A stretch of 64,000 nt of DNA, taken from assembly GCF_016461785.1 (NCBI RefSeq), contig NZ_JAEMUH010000001.1, positions 186,001-250,000 of the forward strand, in the 5' to 3' direction. Positions 9,955 through 18,422 of the stretch are shown piece by piece; within the stretch, counting starts at the first letter, position 1; each line of letters starts with the position of its first letter. Below the pieces are notes generated by a model. It made no database searches and was not told the origin of the DNA. It saw only the letters and a program-made list of their open reading frames with translations. Origin of the DNA: Marinomonas ostreistagni (lineage in GTDB: Bacteria > Pseudomonadota > Gammaproteobacteria > Pseudomonadales > Marinomonadaceae). A program made the translations under genes and the position numbers.

Positions 9955-10735
9955 AACGGTCAGCAGCTATAAACAAAAGTTGGCTGCGCGATTCTCTCGT
10001 GCTGCAGCAAGTTACGATCAATACGCAGTCTTTCAAGAGTTGGTGCTGATCGAGTTAATGGCTCGGTTTGCACCGAAAACCAACGACTCTTGGTTGGACA
10101 TAGGTACGGGAACTGGTCGAGCTTTAAAGGCGATGCAGTCAGTACAGCCTCAACTCTCATATTTCGCTCTGGATCTGTCGTTTGATATGTTGCGACAAGC
10201 ACAGCAACGTGCGGCGGACGTCAGTTTAGTGTGCGCGGATGCTGAGTCGCTGCCTTTTAAAAACAATGCGTTTGATGGCATTTTTTCCAGTCTGGCCATT
10301 CAATGGTGTCTACACCCAGACCATCTATTTAAGGAGTGGTATAGAGTACTAAATGACCAAGGTCAGGTGCTAATAGCTACCCTAGTGGAAGGTTCGATGC
10401 CTGAACTTGGTGAAGCTTGGCAGCAGGTCGACGGTCGTTTGCATCATAACCAATACCCAGAATTAGAGGTCATCCTTAATCATTGTCGTGATGCAGGGTT
10501 TCAAGTGGCTGACGCGGAGCAGAAAACGATTACTGTGTATTTTGATAGTGTGAAAGGCGCGGTGTACTCCTTGAAAAAAGTCGGTGCCACCTTAGTAACA
10601 GAAAACACAGATATGGTATCGCCCTCAAGATGGAAGGCATTTGAGTCTGCCTATTCAAAGCAAATGACAGATCGTGGCATTCCTCTTTCTTATGAAGTGG
10701 CATTTATTCAATTAACGAAGGTCGATCATGGCTAA
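9935..10735 (+). CDS. bioC: Malonyl-ACP O-methyltransferase
   Basis: A 266-residue class I SAM-dependent methyltransferase. SAM motif I is WLDIGTGTGRAL near residue 53, with ALDLSFDML and CADAESLPF as following motifs; the N-terminus KLAARFSRAAASYDQYA is typical of BioC. It methylates malonyl-ACP to disguise the growing pimeloyl chain as a fatty acid. It overlaps bioH by 20 nt and bioD by 8 nt, so the operon looks translationally coupled. Together with BioH it supplies the E. coli-type BioC-BioH route. Confidence 0.94.
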   Translation: MTIRSAETVSSYKQKLAARFSRAAASYDQYAVFQELVLIELMARFAPKTNDSWLDIGTGTGRALKAMQSVQPQLSYFALDLSFDMLRQAQQRAADVSLVCADAESLPFKNNAFDGIFSSLAIQWCLHPDHLFKEWYRVLNDQGQVLIATLVEGSMPELGEAWQQVDGRLHHNQYPELEVILNHCRDAGFQVADAEQKTITVYFDSVKGAVYSLKKVGATLVTENTDMVSPSRWKAFESAYSKQMTDRGIPLSYEVAFIQLTKVDHG

Positions 10736-11414
10736 ACAGCAGTTTTTTATTACAGGCACGGATACCGATGCTGGTAAAACCTATGTCAGTGTTGGGATGC
10801 TCAAAGCAGCAGCTCGACAAGGTTTACGCACAATGGGAATTAAACCAATCTCGGCAGGTGCTGAGATGATAGATGGGAAACTTTGTAATGATGATGCTCT
10901 GCAAATTCAAGCTGCAGGCTCGGTGTTGCTTCGATATGAGCAAGTGAACCCTATCGTTTTTGAGCCTGCTATAGCGCCTCATATTGCTGCAGCGAAAGAA
11001 AATAAGCTGGTCACAGTTTCTCGATTAGAAGGGTTTGTTCGTGGCACTTTGCTTACGCCTCATGATTTTTCGATCGTAGAGGGCGCTGGCGGTTGGCGTG
11101 TCCCCCTAAATGACCGTGAATTGTTGTCTGATTTAGCGAAGCGCCTAGGATTGCCGGTTATCGTTGTTGTAGATATGCGTCTTGGTTGTTTGAATCATGC
11201 GTTTTTAACAATGGAGGCGATCCGACGTGATGGCTTGCCTATTGCCGGGTGGATTGCAAATGGTGGGCAAAACGAAATGCCCTATTATGAAGAGAATTTA
11301 GCAACCCTTAACAATATGCTTTCAGCGCCGTTGTTGGGTAGCTTATCTTGGCATAGTGACAGTCTGACAGCAGAGCAAGAATTTGATCTACTATTTTCTA
11401 ACCTAAACAGTTAA
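10728..11414 (+). CDS. bioD: Dethiobiotin synthetase
   Basis: A 228-residue P-loop enzyme that closes the ureido ring of dethiobiotin from DAPA, CO2 and ATP. The P-loop is GTDTDAGKTY (10-19); other BioD marks are GIKPISAG, the EGAGGWRVPL loop and VVDMRLGCLNHAFLT. Length matches the family. It closes bioBFHCD; no clear terminator is visible before the next gene 104 nt on, so some read-through into the flagellar regulators cannot be excluded. Confidence 0.95.
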   Translation: MAKQQFFITGTDTDAGKTYVSVGMLKAAARQGLRTMGIKPISAGAEMIDGKLCNDDALQIQAAGSVLLRYEQVNPIVFEPAIAPHIAAAKENKLVTVSRLEGFVRGTLLTPHDFSIVEGAGGWRVPLNDRELLSDLAKRLGLPVIVVVDMRLGCLNHAFLTMEAIRRDGLPIAGWIANGGQNEMPYYEENLATLNNMLSAPLLGSLSWHSDSLTAEQEFDLLFSNLNS

Positions 11415-11518
11415 CTTATTGCCTTGTAAAGAAATTATTGTCATTTTTAGGGCTTAATAGCCTGTGTCTTTTGTGACTCTGTGCTAAAGTTTAAAATCAA
11501 TTAGATTGGTGTTTGATA

Positions 11519-11989
11519 ATGATGAAAGCCTGTTTGATTGGTATCAGCCAAGAAGAGCTGCAAGCCATTGCTCCTATTTTACATTTCCTAAGCATTGATA
11601 TCGTGCAGGACCTAGAGCAGGGAGAGCTTGTGGACTTTTTTGTGGTGGGCAGTTTGCTGGAAATAACTAAGCTTACATTGCCACTGCCAGCCATCTGGTT
11701 GCGTCAATCTGATGCATTGTTAGAGAATGGTGTTATTAGTTGTCCTGTGCCTTGGCGACAAGAGCAGGTCTCGCCTTTCTTGAGTCGTTTAGCCGACTCT
11801 TCCAATATGCCTCGTGCCCAAGCGGTTAATCTAAATGTTTACGTTAGGCATTTAGAGTCTCTGTTAATTCGACACGCGTTAACTTCTACTAATGGTGTGG
11901 TGTCCAAGGCGGCGAGTTTGTTGCAGATTCAGCGTACAACATTGATAGAAAAGATGCGGCGATATCGCATCGATAAGTCGGAGTTTTGA
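11519..11989 (+). CDS. FleQ-like regulator lacking the AAA+ domain
   Basis: A 156-residue protein that looks like the two ends of FleQ joined together. Residues 1-90 resemble the FleQ N-terminal receiver-like domain (CLIGISQEELQAIAPILHFL, without phosphoacceptor). Residues 103-156 match the FleQ Fis-type HTH closely: VYVRHLESLLIRHAL, GVVSKAASLL and RTTLIEKMRRYRI. The roughly 240-residue sigma-54-activating AAA+ domain with its Walker A, c-di-GMP-binding and GAFTGA segments is absent, and the frame is intact with no frameshift. It sits exactly where fleQ precedes fleSR, and TGA is followed at once by the fleS TTG. It can plausibly bind DNA but cannot activate sigma-54 alone. A full-length FleQ elsewhere in the genome is possible. 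Confidence 0.8.
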   Translation: MMKACLIGISQEELQAIAPILHFLSIDIVQDLEQGELVDFFVVGSLLEITKLTLPLPAIWLRQSDALLENGVISCPVPWRQEQVSPFLSRLADSSNMPRAQAVNLNVYVRHLESLLIRHALTSTNGVVSKAASLLQIQRTTLIEKMRRYRIDKSEF

Positions 11990-13141
11990 TTGGATAAGGA
12001 TCAGGAGATTGCCCGCTTAAAAGAGGCGTTTGTATTATTCGAAGAAACCTCTCGCTCGCTACAGGCATCTTACGATGATCTGCAGGCGCAGGTGCGCCAT
12101 TTAACAGCCAAACTTGAGCGTGCTGAACAAGCTAAACGCGAAGAAGAGTCCAAAAATAAGGTGTTACTGAAACAGTTTCAGCAGCTGTTTCAGTCCATGC
12201 CTGTAGGCGTCATGCTTCTTAACCCTGAGGGGCGAGTTGTGATGACCAATCCGATCGTCGATCGCTTGTTTGGTGAGTCCATTTTAGGCGGTCAGTGGGC
12301 AGATATTGTTCCAAAAAGTTTTCGACCACAAAAAGATGACGGCCATGAGATTACCATGGTGACGGGAAGGCGTGTACGAGTAGAAACCTCTTCACTAGGC
12401 GATGTACCGGGCCAGCTTATTATTTTGGTGGATTTGACCGAGACGCATTCTCTTCAGCGTCAATTGGCGCATCATGAGCGATTATCGACCATGGGGAAGA
12501 TGGTTGCGGCATTGGCACACCAGATACGTACACCCCTTTCATCTGCCATGTTGTATGCAGGGCACTTGCAAAAAGAAACCCTGTCTGAAGAAATGCGACA
12601 ACGGTTTTCGGAAAAACTCTCTGATCGTCTCAATAATATAGAGCGACAAATTAGGGATATGCTGATTTTTTCGAAGTCAGATATTAAGTTAGATGAAAAG
12701 CTTGCACTACAGGCATTAAAAAATTGTCTGATAGAGCGTGCTGAAGAGTTAGTTGAGCAAAATCATATTGCGTTAAAAGTTCATGCAGAAGCGGATTTAG
12801 AAGGTGTCATTCAATGTAACCAAGATGTGTTGGTCGGTGCTATTTTAAATTTGCTTAATAACGCGATTGAGGCATCACCTCGCCAAAGTGAGGTTGGGTT
12901 GTCATTTAAGGTGACACCGCAAGGTTTGAAAATAGAAGTACAGGACTTTGGTCGTGGAATGGACGAAGAGCAGTTAATGAAGGTGCAGGAAGGCTTTGTA
13001 ACGACTAAGCAGCATGGTACAGGGCTTGGTTTAATGGTCGTTAAAGCTATTACTAGGGCACATCATGGTGCATTTGATATTGAAAGTCAGCCAGGCGTTG
13101 GCACCAAGGCGACGATCATATTGCCAATTTTAGGGAGTTAG
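11990..13141 (+). CDS. fleS: Flagellar sensor histidine kinase FleS/FlrB
   Basis: A 383-residue soluble histidine kinase without membrane segments. A coiled coil (about 10-65) leads to a PAS domain (about 65-155, FQSMPVGVMLLNPEGRVV), then the phosphoacceptor AALAHQIRTPL with His177, and a HATPase domain with LLNNAIEAS, DFGRGM and GTGLGLMVV. It phosphorylates the partner FleR to switch on class III (hook-basal body) genes. Start TTG directly follows the stop of the FleQ-like gene and is supported by GGAG at 11980-11983, six bases upstream. One base separates it from fleR. Confidence 0.94.
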   Translation: MDKDQEIARLKEAFVLFEETSRSLQASYDDLQAQVRHLTAKLERAEQAKREEESKNKVLLKQFQQLFQSMPVGVMLLNPEGRVVMTNPIVDRLFGESILGGQWADIVPKSFRPQKDDGHEITMVTGRRVRVETSSLGDVPGQLIILVDLTETHSLQRQLAHHERLSTMGKMVAALAHQIRTPLSSAMLYAGHLQKETLSEEMRQRFSEKLSDRLNNIERQIRDMLIFSKSDIKLDEKLALQALKNCLIERAEELVEQNHIALKVHAEADLEGVIQCNQDVLVGAILNLLNNAIEASPRQSEVGLSFKVTPQGLKIEVQDFGRGMDEEQLMKVQEGFVTTKQHGTGLGLMVVKAITRAHHGAFDIESQPGVGTKATIILPILGS

Positions 13142-13142
13142 T

Positions 13143-14489
13143 ATGTCTGAAGTGAGTTTATTAGTAGTCGAAGACGATCGAGGGCTGGCGGAGGCACTTG
13201 AAGACACGTTGATGTTGGCAGGTTACCAGTGCTCTATGGTGGAAAGCTCTGAAGATGCCATTTTGGCCTTAAAGCGCGACACCTTCGATATGGTGGTTTC
13301 GGATGTTAACTTGCCAGGCATGGATGGGTATGGTTTGTTACAGCATGTCGTTGAGCACTTTCCTGAGCTGCCGATGATGTTGATGACCGCTTATGGTGAT
13401 ATTGCCCACGCTGTAGATGCAATGCGAAATGGCGCGGTGGATTATCTATTAAAGCCATTTAAAGAAACAGAGTTATTAGATGTTATCCGCAATCACACTT
13501 CGAAAATAGCACAAGAGAAGAGCAATTCTCCGATTGCAAAAGACCCGTCTAGTGTCGCTTTGCTAGAGCTTGCTAAACGAGTCGCTGTGACTGACTCTAC
13601 CGTTTTAATATGTGGTGAAAGTGGTACAGGTAAAGAGGTGTTGGCGCAGTACATCCACGCTACTTCCGAGCGATCTAATCATCCGTTTATAGCCATCAAC
13701 TGTGCCGCAATACCTGAAAATATGCTGGAAGCAATGCTATTTGGTTATGAAAAAGGGGCTTACACTGGAGCAGTGTCATCTCAAGCAGGTAAATTCGAGC
13801 AAGCAAATGGCGGTACACTGTTATTAGATGAAGTCACGGAGATGGATGTTGGTCTTCAGGCTAAACTGTTACGCGTACTTCAAGAACAAGAGGTGGAGCG
13901 TCTTGGTGGAAAGAAAGCAATTAAGCTTGATGTTAGGATCATAGCTACCACTAACCGAGATTTGTCTGAGTATGTGCGAGAAGGGGGCTTTAGAGAGGAC
14001 TTATATTATCGTTTAAATGTATTTCCTTTGAGATGGTTACCGATTCGTGAACGTAAAGGCGATATACAACCGCTAGCTGAAGCATTATTGTTGAAACATG
14101 CTCAGAAGATGCGTGTTGATAATGCGCACCTTTCACCCTCCGCTTTGAGTAAGCTGGAGGCTCATGCTTGGCCTGGTAATGTACGCGAACTGGAAAATGT
14201 TATTCAAAGAGCGTTGATCCTGTGTGGGCAGGGTCGAGTGAGCGAAGAGCACATTGTATTTGATATGGTTTCAGCACCGAAGGTTGAATCACAACAAGCG
14301 GATGATGCCACCGAAGCAGCTTCTATATTGGGTCGAGGTGTGCAGCAACATGAGTTTAGAATTATTGCTCAGGCATTGATTGACGCGAAAGGTAAGCGAA
14401 AAGAAGTTGCAGAAAAATTAGGCATTAGCCCACGCACTTTACGATATAAAATCGCTAAGATGCGAGAGTGTGGCATAGAAGTTGATTGA
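13143..14489 (+). CDS. fleR: Sigma-54-dependent flagellar response regulator FleR/FlrC
   Basis: A 448-residue NtrC-type activator. The receiver domain (1-120) has phosphoacceptor Asp54 in VVSDVNLPGMDG. The AAA+ domain has Walker A GESGTGKE, the sigma-54 contact loop GAYTGA (a common variant of GAFTGA), GGTLLLDEV and RVLQEQEVERLGG. A Fis-type HTH closes the protein (GKRKEVAEKLGISPRTLRYKI). With FleS it activates class III flagellar promoters through RpoN. It is the only complete sigma-54 activator in this cluster, which matters because the FleQ-like protein lacks the ATPase domain. A candidate sigma-54 promoter is seen before fliK. Confidence 0.95.
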   Translation: MSEVSLLVVEDDRGLAEALEDTLMLAGYQCSMVESSEDAILALKRDTFDMVVSDVNLPGMDGYGLLQHVVEHFPELPMMLMTAYGDIAHAVDAMRNGAVDYLLKPFKETELLDVIRNHTSKIAQEKSNSPIAKDPSSVALLELAKRVAVTDSTVLICGESGTGKEVLAQYIHATSERSNHPFIAINCAAIPENMLEAMLFGYEKGAYTGAVSSQAGKFEQANGGTLLLDEVTEMDVGLQAKLLRVLQEQEVERLGGKKAIKLDVRIIATTNRDLSEYVREGGFREDLYYRLNVFPLRWLPIRERKGDIQPLAEALLLKHAQKMRVDNAHLSPSALSKLEAHAWPGNVRELENVIQRALILCGQGRVSEEHIVFDMVSAPKVESQQADDATEAASILGRGVQQHEFRIIAQALIDAKGKRKEVAEKLGISPRTLRYKIAKMRECGIEVD

Positions 14490-14560
14490 TTTTTAAGTCT
14501 AGTTTTTAATAACAGTGTGCTAAGCTACTACAAACTAATGATTTTTTGGGTGCGATTAAG

Positions 14561-14920
14561 ATGGTGACTGATAGACCTGATATTAATCAGGTGCTTTCTC
14601 AAATGCGTGACTTGCGGAGTCAAATCCAATCGCCTGGTTCCAATGCGACCTCAGGTATTGCACAGTCGAGTGCGCAAGCCGCCCAAGAAGTAGAGCGACC
14701 TGACTTTTCAGATATGCTGAAAACTGCTGTTGATAACGTCAACTCGTTGCAAAAGGAAGCAACTTCACTGGCTCAAGCCTATGAGCGAGGCGAAGAAGGT
14801 GTAGATTTACCTCAAGTGATGATTGGATTACAAAAGTCCAGTGTCTCTTTTGAAGCAATGACTCAGGTACGAAATAAGCTGGTAGATGCTTACGAGAAAA
14901 TAATGAATATGCCCATTTAA
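14561..14920 (+). CDS. fliE: Flagellar MS ring-rod junction protein FliE
   Basis: A 119-residue FliE that links the MS ring to the proximal rod. The C-terminal half is typical: FSDMLKTAVDNVNSLQKEA, AYERGEEGVDLPQVMIGLQKSS and VRNKLVDAYEKIMNMPI at the end. The ATG at 14561 is preferred; an in-frame TTG at 14546 would add five residues. It heads fliEFGHIJ, 71 nt after fleR. I found no convincing sigma-54 or sigma-28 promoter in that gap. Confidence 0.95.
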   Translation: MVTDRPDINQVLSQMRDLRSQIQSPGSNATSGIAQSSAQAAQEVERPDFSDMLKTAVDNVNSLQKEATSLAQAYERGEEGVDLPQVMIGLQKSSVSFEAMTQVRNKLVDAYEKIMNMPI

Positions 14921-14944
14921 TTGGGTTTTTTGCGGCAGTACTGA

Positions 14945-16618
14945 ATGGATAATGTCCCAGCAGAACGATCAGAGCAAAAGCTCTATTTAGACTTATTGAC
15001 TGGCTTCAATAAGCTGACTGTTATTCGTCAGCTTGCATTGATGGTCGGTTTAGCTGCGTCTATTGCGATTGCTCTAGCTGCGGTTCTATGGACATCTGGA
15101 CCTGAGTACAAGCCTGTCTTAAGCAGCATTACGGACTACAATGCTGATCAGATTGTTGAAATCTTAAACGTCAATAATATCCCTTTTAAACTTGATGAAA
15201 ATACAGGCGCATTGTTAGTAGAAGGTGACTATTATCATCAAGCAAGGTTGAAGCTTGCAGGATCGGGTATTGTTTCTGACAATATCGTTGGTCTTGAAAT
15301 TATGGACCAAGATCAATCTCTTGGTACTTCTCAATTTGTTGAAACGACACGTTATCGCCGAGGTCTAGAGGGCGAGCTTAGCCGAACTATTACCAGTCTT
15401 CAAAGTGTCAAATCTGCTCGTGTGCACCTCGCGATTCCAAAAGAGTCTGTTTTTGTGAGGGATACGCGAAAGCCCAGCGCTTCGGTATTTCTTGAGTTAT
15501 ATCCAGGTCGGCGCTTAGATCGTAGCCAAGTGGATGCGATTGTAAACTTAGTTGCCTCAAGCATTTCTCAACTTAGTGACAAAGATGTCACTGTGGTCGA
15601 TCAAAGAGGTACTTTGCTGACCGAGAAAGATAGCAGCTCTGAGTTGTCTATAGCTGGCAAACAGTTCGAATATACGCGTAGAGTAGAAGATGTTTTACTG
15701 CAACGTGTGAATAATATTTTATCACCAGTGGTAGGCGACGGTCGTTTTAAAGCTGAAGTCTCGACAGATATTGATTTCACTGCTGTTGAGCAGACAGATG
15801 AGCAATACAACCCAGATTTATTAGCTTTGCGTAGTGAACAAACCCTACGAGAAAGACGCTCTGCCAATGGAAGTAATAATGGTGTTCCAGGCTCTTTGAC
15901 GAATCAGCCTCCGGGGGCTGTGACCATTCCTGAAGCCGCAGACGAAAATGGTGCAGCGATAGGGGGGAGTGGTTCGAATGCCAACGGGCAGTCAAGGGAA
16001 GAGACAACTCGTAATTTTGAGCTAGATCGAAGTATTAGTTACACCAAAAGACAACAAGGTACGGTCAGACGTTTATCTGTGGCGGTTGTAGTGGATGATA
16101 TTGTCTCGATTGACCCGGAGTCTGCAGCTATTGTGCGTACACCCTGGAGTGATGAGGAGCTTAGTAGGCTGACCTTGTTAGTTCGTGATGCAGTGGGTTA
16201 TGACCCATCTCGTGGTGACAGCGTGAGTGTCATTAATTCGCCTTTTGCTGCCCCCGAGCCGCCTGAAGAAATTGACCCAGTACCTTTTTATCAACAGAGC
16301 TGGTTCTTAGATCTATTGCAACCTGCTTTAGTGGGTATGTTTATTCTTCTTCTCTTGTTAATGGTGGTTCGTCCGATACTGAAAACACTTGGTGAGCAAA
16401 ATAAAATTGCTGTGGCCGAAGATACTGAAGCCGCTATATTTGCTGATGAAACGGATGAAATTTCTGATGATCAAGTATCTCTGGTCAGTGCAGAAGATGT
16501 ATCTGTTCCGGGTTCACCTGAGAAAATCGAGAGACAGTTAAATGCTATTCGTGGCCTTATTGCGGAAGAGCCAGAGCGAGTGGCTCAAGTAGTAAAACAA
16601 TGGGTTTTGGAAGGCTAG
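14945..16618 (+). CDS. fliF: Flagellar MS-ring protein FliF
   Basis: A 557-residue inner-membrane ring protein. One membrane segment lies at about 32-52 and another at about 457-478, bracketing the large periplasmic ring-building region (RBM domains, with the YscJ-like segment containing VHLAIPKESVF). The cytoplasmic tail ends in the FliG-binding motif region PERVAQVVKQWVLEG. FliF is the base on which the switch and export gate assemble. A Gly/Asn/Ser-rich spacer around 305-350 is the usual variable loop. One base separates it from fliG. Confidence 0.96.
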   Translation: MDNVPAERSEQKLYLDLLTGFNKLTVIRQLALMVGLAASIAIALAAVLWTSGPEYKPVLSSITDYNADQIVEILNVNNIPFKLDENTGALLVEGDYYHQARLKLAGSGIVSDNIVGLEIMDQDQSLGTSQFVETTRYRRGLEGELSRTITSLQSVKSARVHLAIPKESVFVRDTRKPSASVFLELYPGRRLDRSQVDAIVNLVASSISQLSDKDVTVVDQRGTLLTEKDSSSELSIAGKQFEYTRRVEDVLLQRVNNILSPVVGDGRFKAEVSTDIDFTAVEQTDEQYNPDLLALRSEQTLRERRSANGSNNGVPGSLTNQPPGAVTIPEAADENGAAIGGSGSNANGQSREETTRNFELDRSISYTKRQQGTVRRLSVAVVVDDIVSIDPESAAIVRTPWSDEELSRLTLLVRDAVGYDPSRGDSVSVINSPFAAPEPPEEIDPVPFYQQSWFLDLLQPALVGMFILLLLLMVVRPILKTLGEQNKIAVAEDTEAAIFADETDEISDDQVSLVSAEDVSVPGSPEKIERQLNAIRGLIAEEPERVAQVVKQWVLEG

Positions 16619-16619
16619 T

Positions 16620-17630
16620 ATGAGTGAAGCTGCAGCAGGAGATATGAGCTCCATTCAAAAGGCGGCAGTATTGTTAATGTCGCTAGGTGAGTCGGATGCA
16701 GCACAAATCTTAAAACATATGGGACCTAAAGAGGTTCAGCGAATTGGTCAAGCGATGGCGCAACTGGCTAACGTGCAGCGTCACCAAGTTGAAAAAGTGC
16801 TTGATGAGTTTTTGATTCTTGTCGGAGATCAAACAGGGCTAGGTTTAGGCGCAGATGGCTACATTCGCAACATGCTTAAAGAGGCATTAGGTGAAGAGAA
16901 AGCCGGTAGCTTAATTGATCGAATTCTACTAGGTGGTAATACCACGGGCTTGGATACACTGAAGTGGATGGAGCCTCGTGCTGTGGCGGATGTCATCCGT
17001 TATGAGCACCCGCAGATTCAAGCCATTGTTATTTCTTATCTAGATCCTGACCAGGCCGCTGATATCTTGGCAAACTTTGATGAGCGCGTACGTTTAGATA
17101 TTGTCCTGCGTGTTGCGTCACTTGAAACTGTTCAGCCTGCTGCCCTACAAGAGCTGAATAATATTCTTGAGCGTCAGTTCTCAGGCAACAATTCAACGAA
17201 ATCTACGTCTATTGGTGGTGTGCGTACGGCTGCTAACATTATGAACTTCATTGATAGTTCGGTTGAAGCAGAGCTAATGGAGTCTATTCGTGATGTGGAT
17301 GAAGATCTTGCAAGCAGTATTCAGGATCTTATGTTTGTCTTCGATAACTTACTTGAAGTGGATGATCGCGGTATTCAAGCGATTCTTCGAGAAGTGGAGT
17401 CTGAAACACTTATTTTAGCCCTTAAAGGAGCTGACCCGGATATGCAGGAGAAGGTGTATAAGAACATGTCTTCTCGTGCCGCAGATATGTTGAAGGATGA
17501 CTTAGAGGCGAAAGGTCCAGTTAGGGTTAGCGAAGTGGAAGTGGCGCAGAAAGAGATTCTGGCCATTGCTCGTCGTTTGGCTGATAACGGCGAGATTGTT
17601 CTCGGCGGTGGCGGCGAGGCAATGGTTTAG
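16620..17630 (+). CDS. fliG: Flagellar motor switch protein FliG
   Basis: A 336-residue rotor protein linking FliF to FliM. The N-terminal FliF-binding domain has KAAVLLMSLGE and the MGPKEVQRIG segment; the middle domain has EHPQIQAIVISYLDP with an EHPQ motif that contacts FliM; the C-terminal torque domain carries the charged helix DDRGIQAILREVESE. Length is normal. The gene is followed by fliH after 3 nt and is clearly part of the fliE-J operon. Confidence 0.97.
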   Translation: MSEAAAGDMSSIQKAAVLLMSLGESDAAQILKHMGPKEVQRIGQAMAQLANVQRHQVEKVLDEFLILVGDQTGLGLGADGYIRNMLKEALGEEKAGSLIDRILLGGNTTGLDTLKWMEPRAVADVIRYEHPQIQAIVISYLDPDQAADILANFDERVRLDIVLRVASLETVQPAALQELNNILERQFSGNNSTKSTSIGGVRTAANIMNFIDSSVEAELMESIRDVDEDLASSIQDLMFVFDNLLEVDDRGIQAILREVESETLILALKGADPDMQEKVYKNMSSRAADMLKDDLEAKGPVRVSEVEVAQKEILAIARRLADNGEIVLGGGGEAMV

Positions 17631-17633
17631 TAA

Positions 17634-18413
17634 ATGTCTGATTCAGAAAAAAAGCTCACAGCCTATGAACGTTGGGAGCTACCGCATTTAGAGGCTGGAG
17701 AAAATACCAAAAAAGCGTCTCAGGCCCTTGCTATTAAGGAAGATGATGCGGTTGAAATCACAGAAGAAATTGATGAAGACTCTTTAGTATATGAGCCTCT
17801 AACTGCTCAGCAATTAGAAGAAATCCGTTCTGCAGCATTTGAAGAGGGCTTTGCTCAAGGGCAAGAGGAAGGCCTCAAGTCTGGTTACGAAGAAGGTTTG
17901 GCGAAAGGTCAAGAAGAAGGCTACAAACAAGGCTTAGAGCAAGGTTTAGCTGAAGGTGTTGAGCAAGCTGTTAAGGAAGGTGTTGCGCTAGCCGAGTCAA
18001 GGCTGGCACCACTGGAAGCGTTATTAAATGATGCCTTAAAAGAGTTTGAGCAACCTTTAGAGAGTACAAAAGAGCAGATTGAACAGCTTTTACAGTTTGC
18101 GACTAAGCGGATTGTTGAGCATGTGGTGAAACGAGAATTGCATGAAGAAAGTGAGACATTACTGAAAAGTGAACTCGAAAAAGTCTTTAGTATTCTTGGT
18201 GACAAAGAAGGTCGTGCGGTTCTGAAAGTGCACCCCGCCAATGCTGAAGCAGCTGAAGCTCTTGCCGTCGACCAGCGTTTGACGCTTAAAATAAAAGCTG
18301 ATCCTTCATTGCTTGAAGGTGGTTTTATATTAGATTCTCATGCATTTTATGTTGATGGAACTATTGAATCTCGTTTGAATGATGTACTTAAATCTCTTGA
18401 TGCCTCCCATTAA
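17634..18413 (+). CDS. fliH: Flagellar assembly protein FliH
   Basis: A 259-residue regulator of the export ATPase FliI. The N-terminal region has YERWELPHLE, a conserved short motif of FliH proteins. Residues about 65-120 form a helix with repeated small-residue spacings (GFAQGQEEG, GYEEGLAKG, GYKQGLEQG), the Gly repeats known in FliH, followed by the C-terminal domain that holds the FliI N-terminus. It dimerises and brings FliI-substrate complexes to the export gate. It lies between fliG and fliI. Confidence 0.93.
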   Translation: MSDSEKKLTAYERWELPHLEAGENTKKASQALAIKEDDAVEITEEIDEDSLVYEPLTAQQLEEIRSAAFEEGFAQGQEEGLKSGYEEGLAKGQEEGYKQGLEQGLAEGVEQAVKEGVALAESRLAPLEALLNDALKEFEQPLESTKEQIEQLLQFATKRIVEHVVKRELHEESETLLKSELEKVFSILGDKEGRAVLKVHPANAEAAEALAVDQRLTLKIKADPSLLEGGFILDSHAFYVDGTIESRLNDVLKSLDASH

Positions 18414-18422
18414 AGTACAATT

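Noticed and set aside
11485-11511. TAAAGTTT, a perfect sigma-28 -35 element, upstream of the FleQ-like gene
   Set aside because: After the required 11-bp spacer the sequence is GATTGGTG, which does not match the GCCGATAA -10 element.
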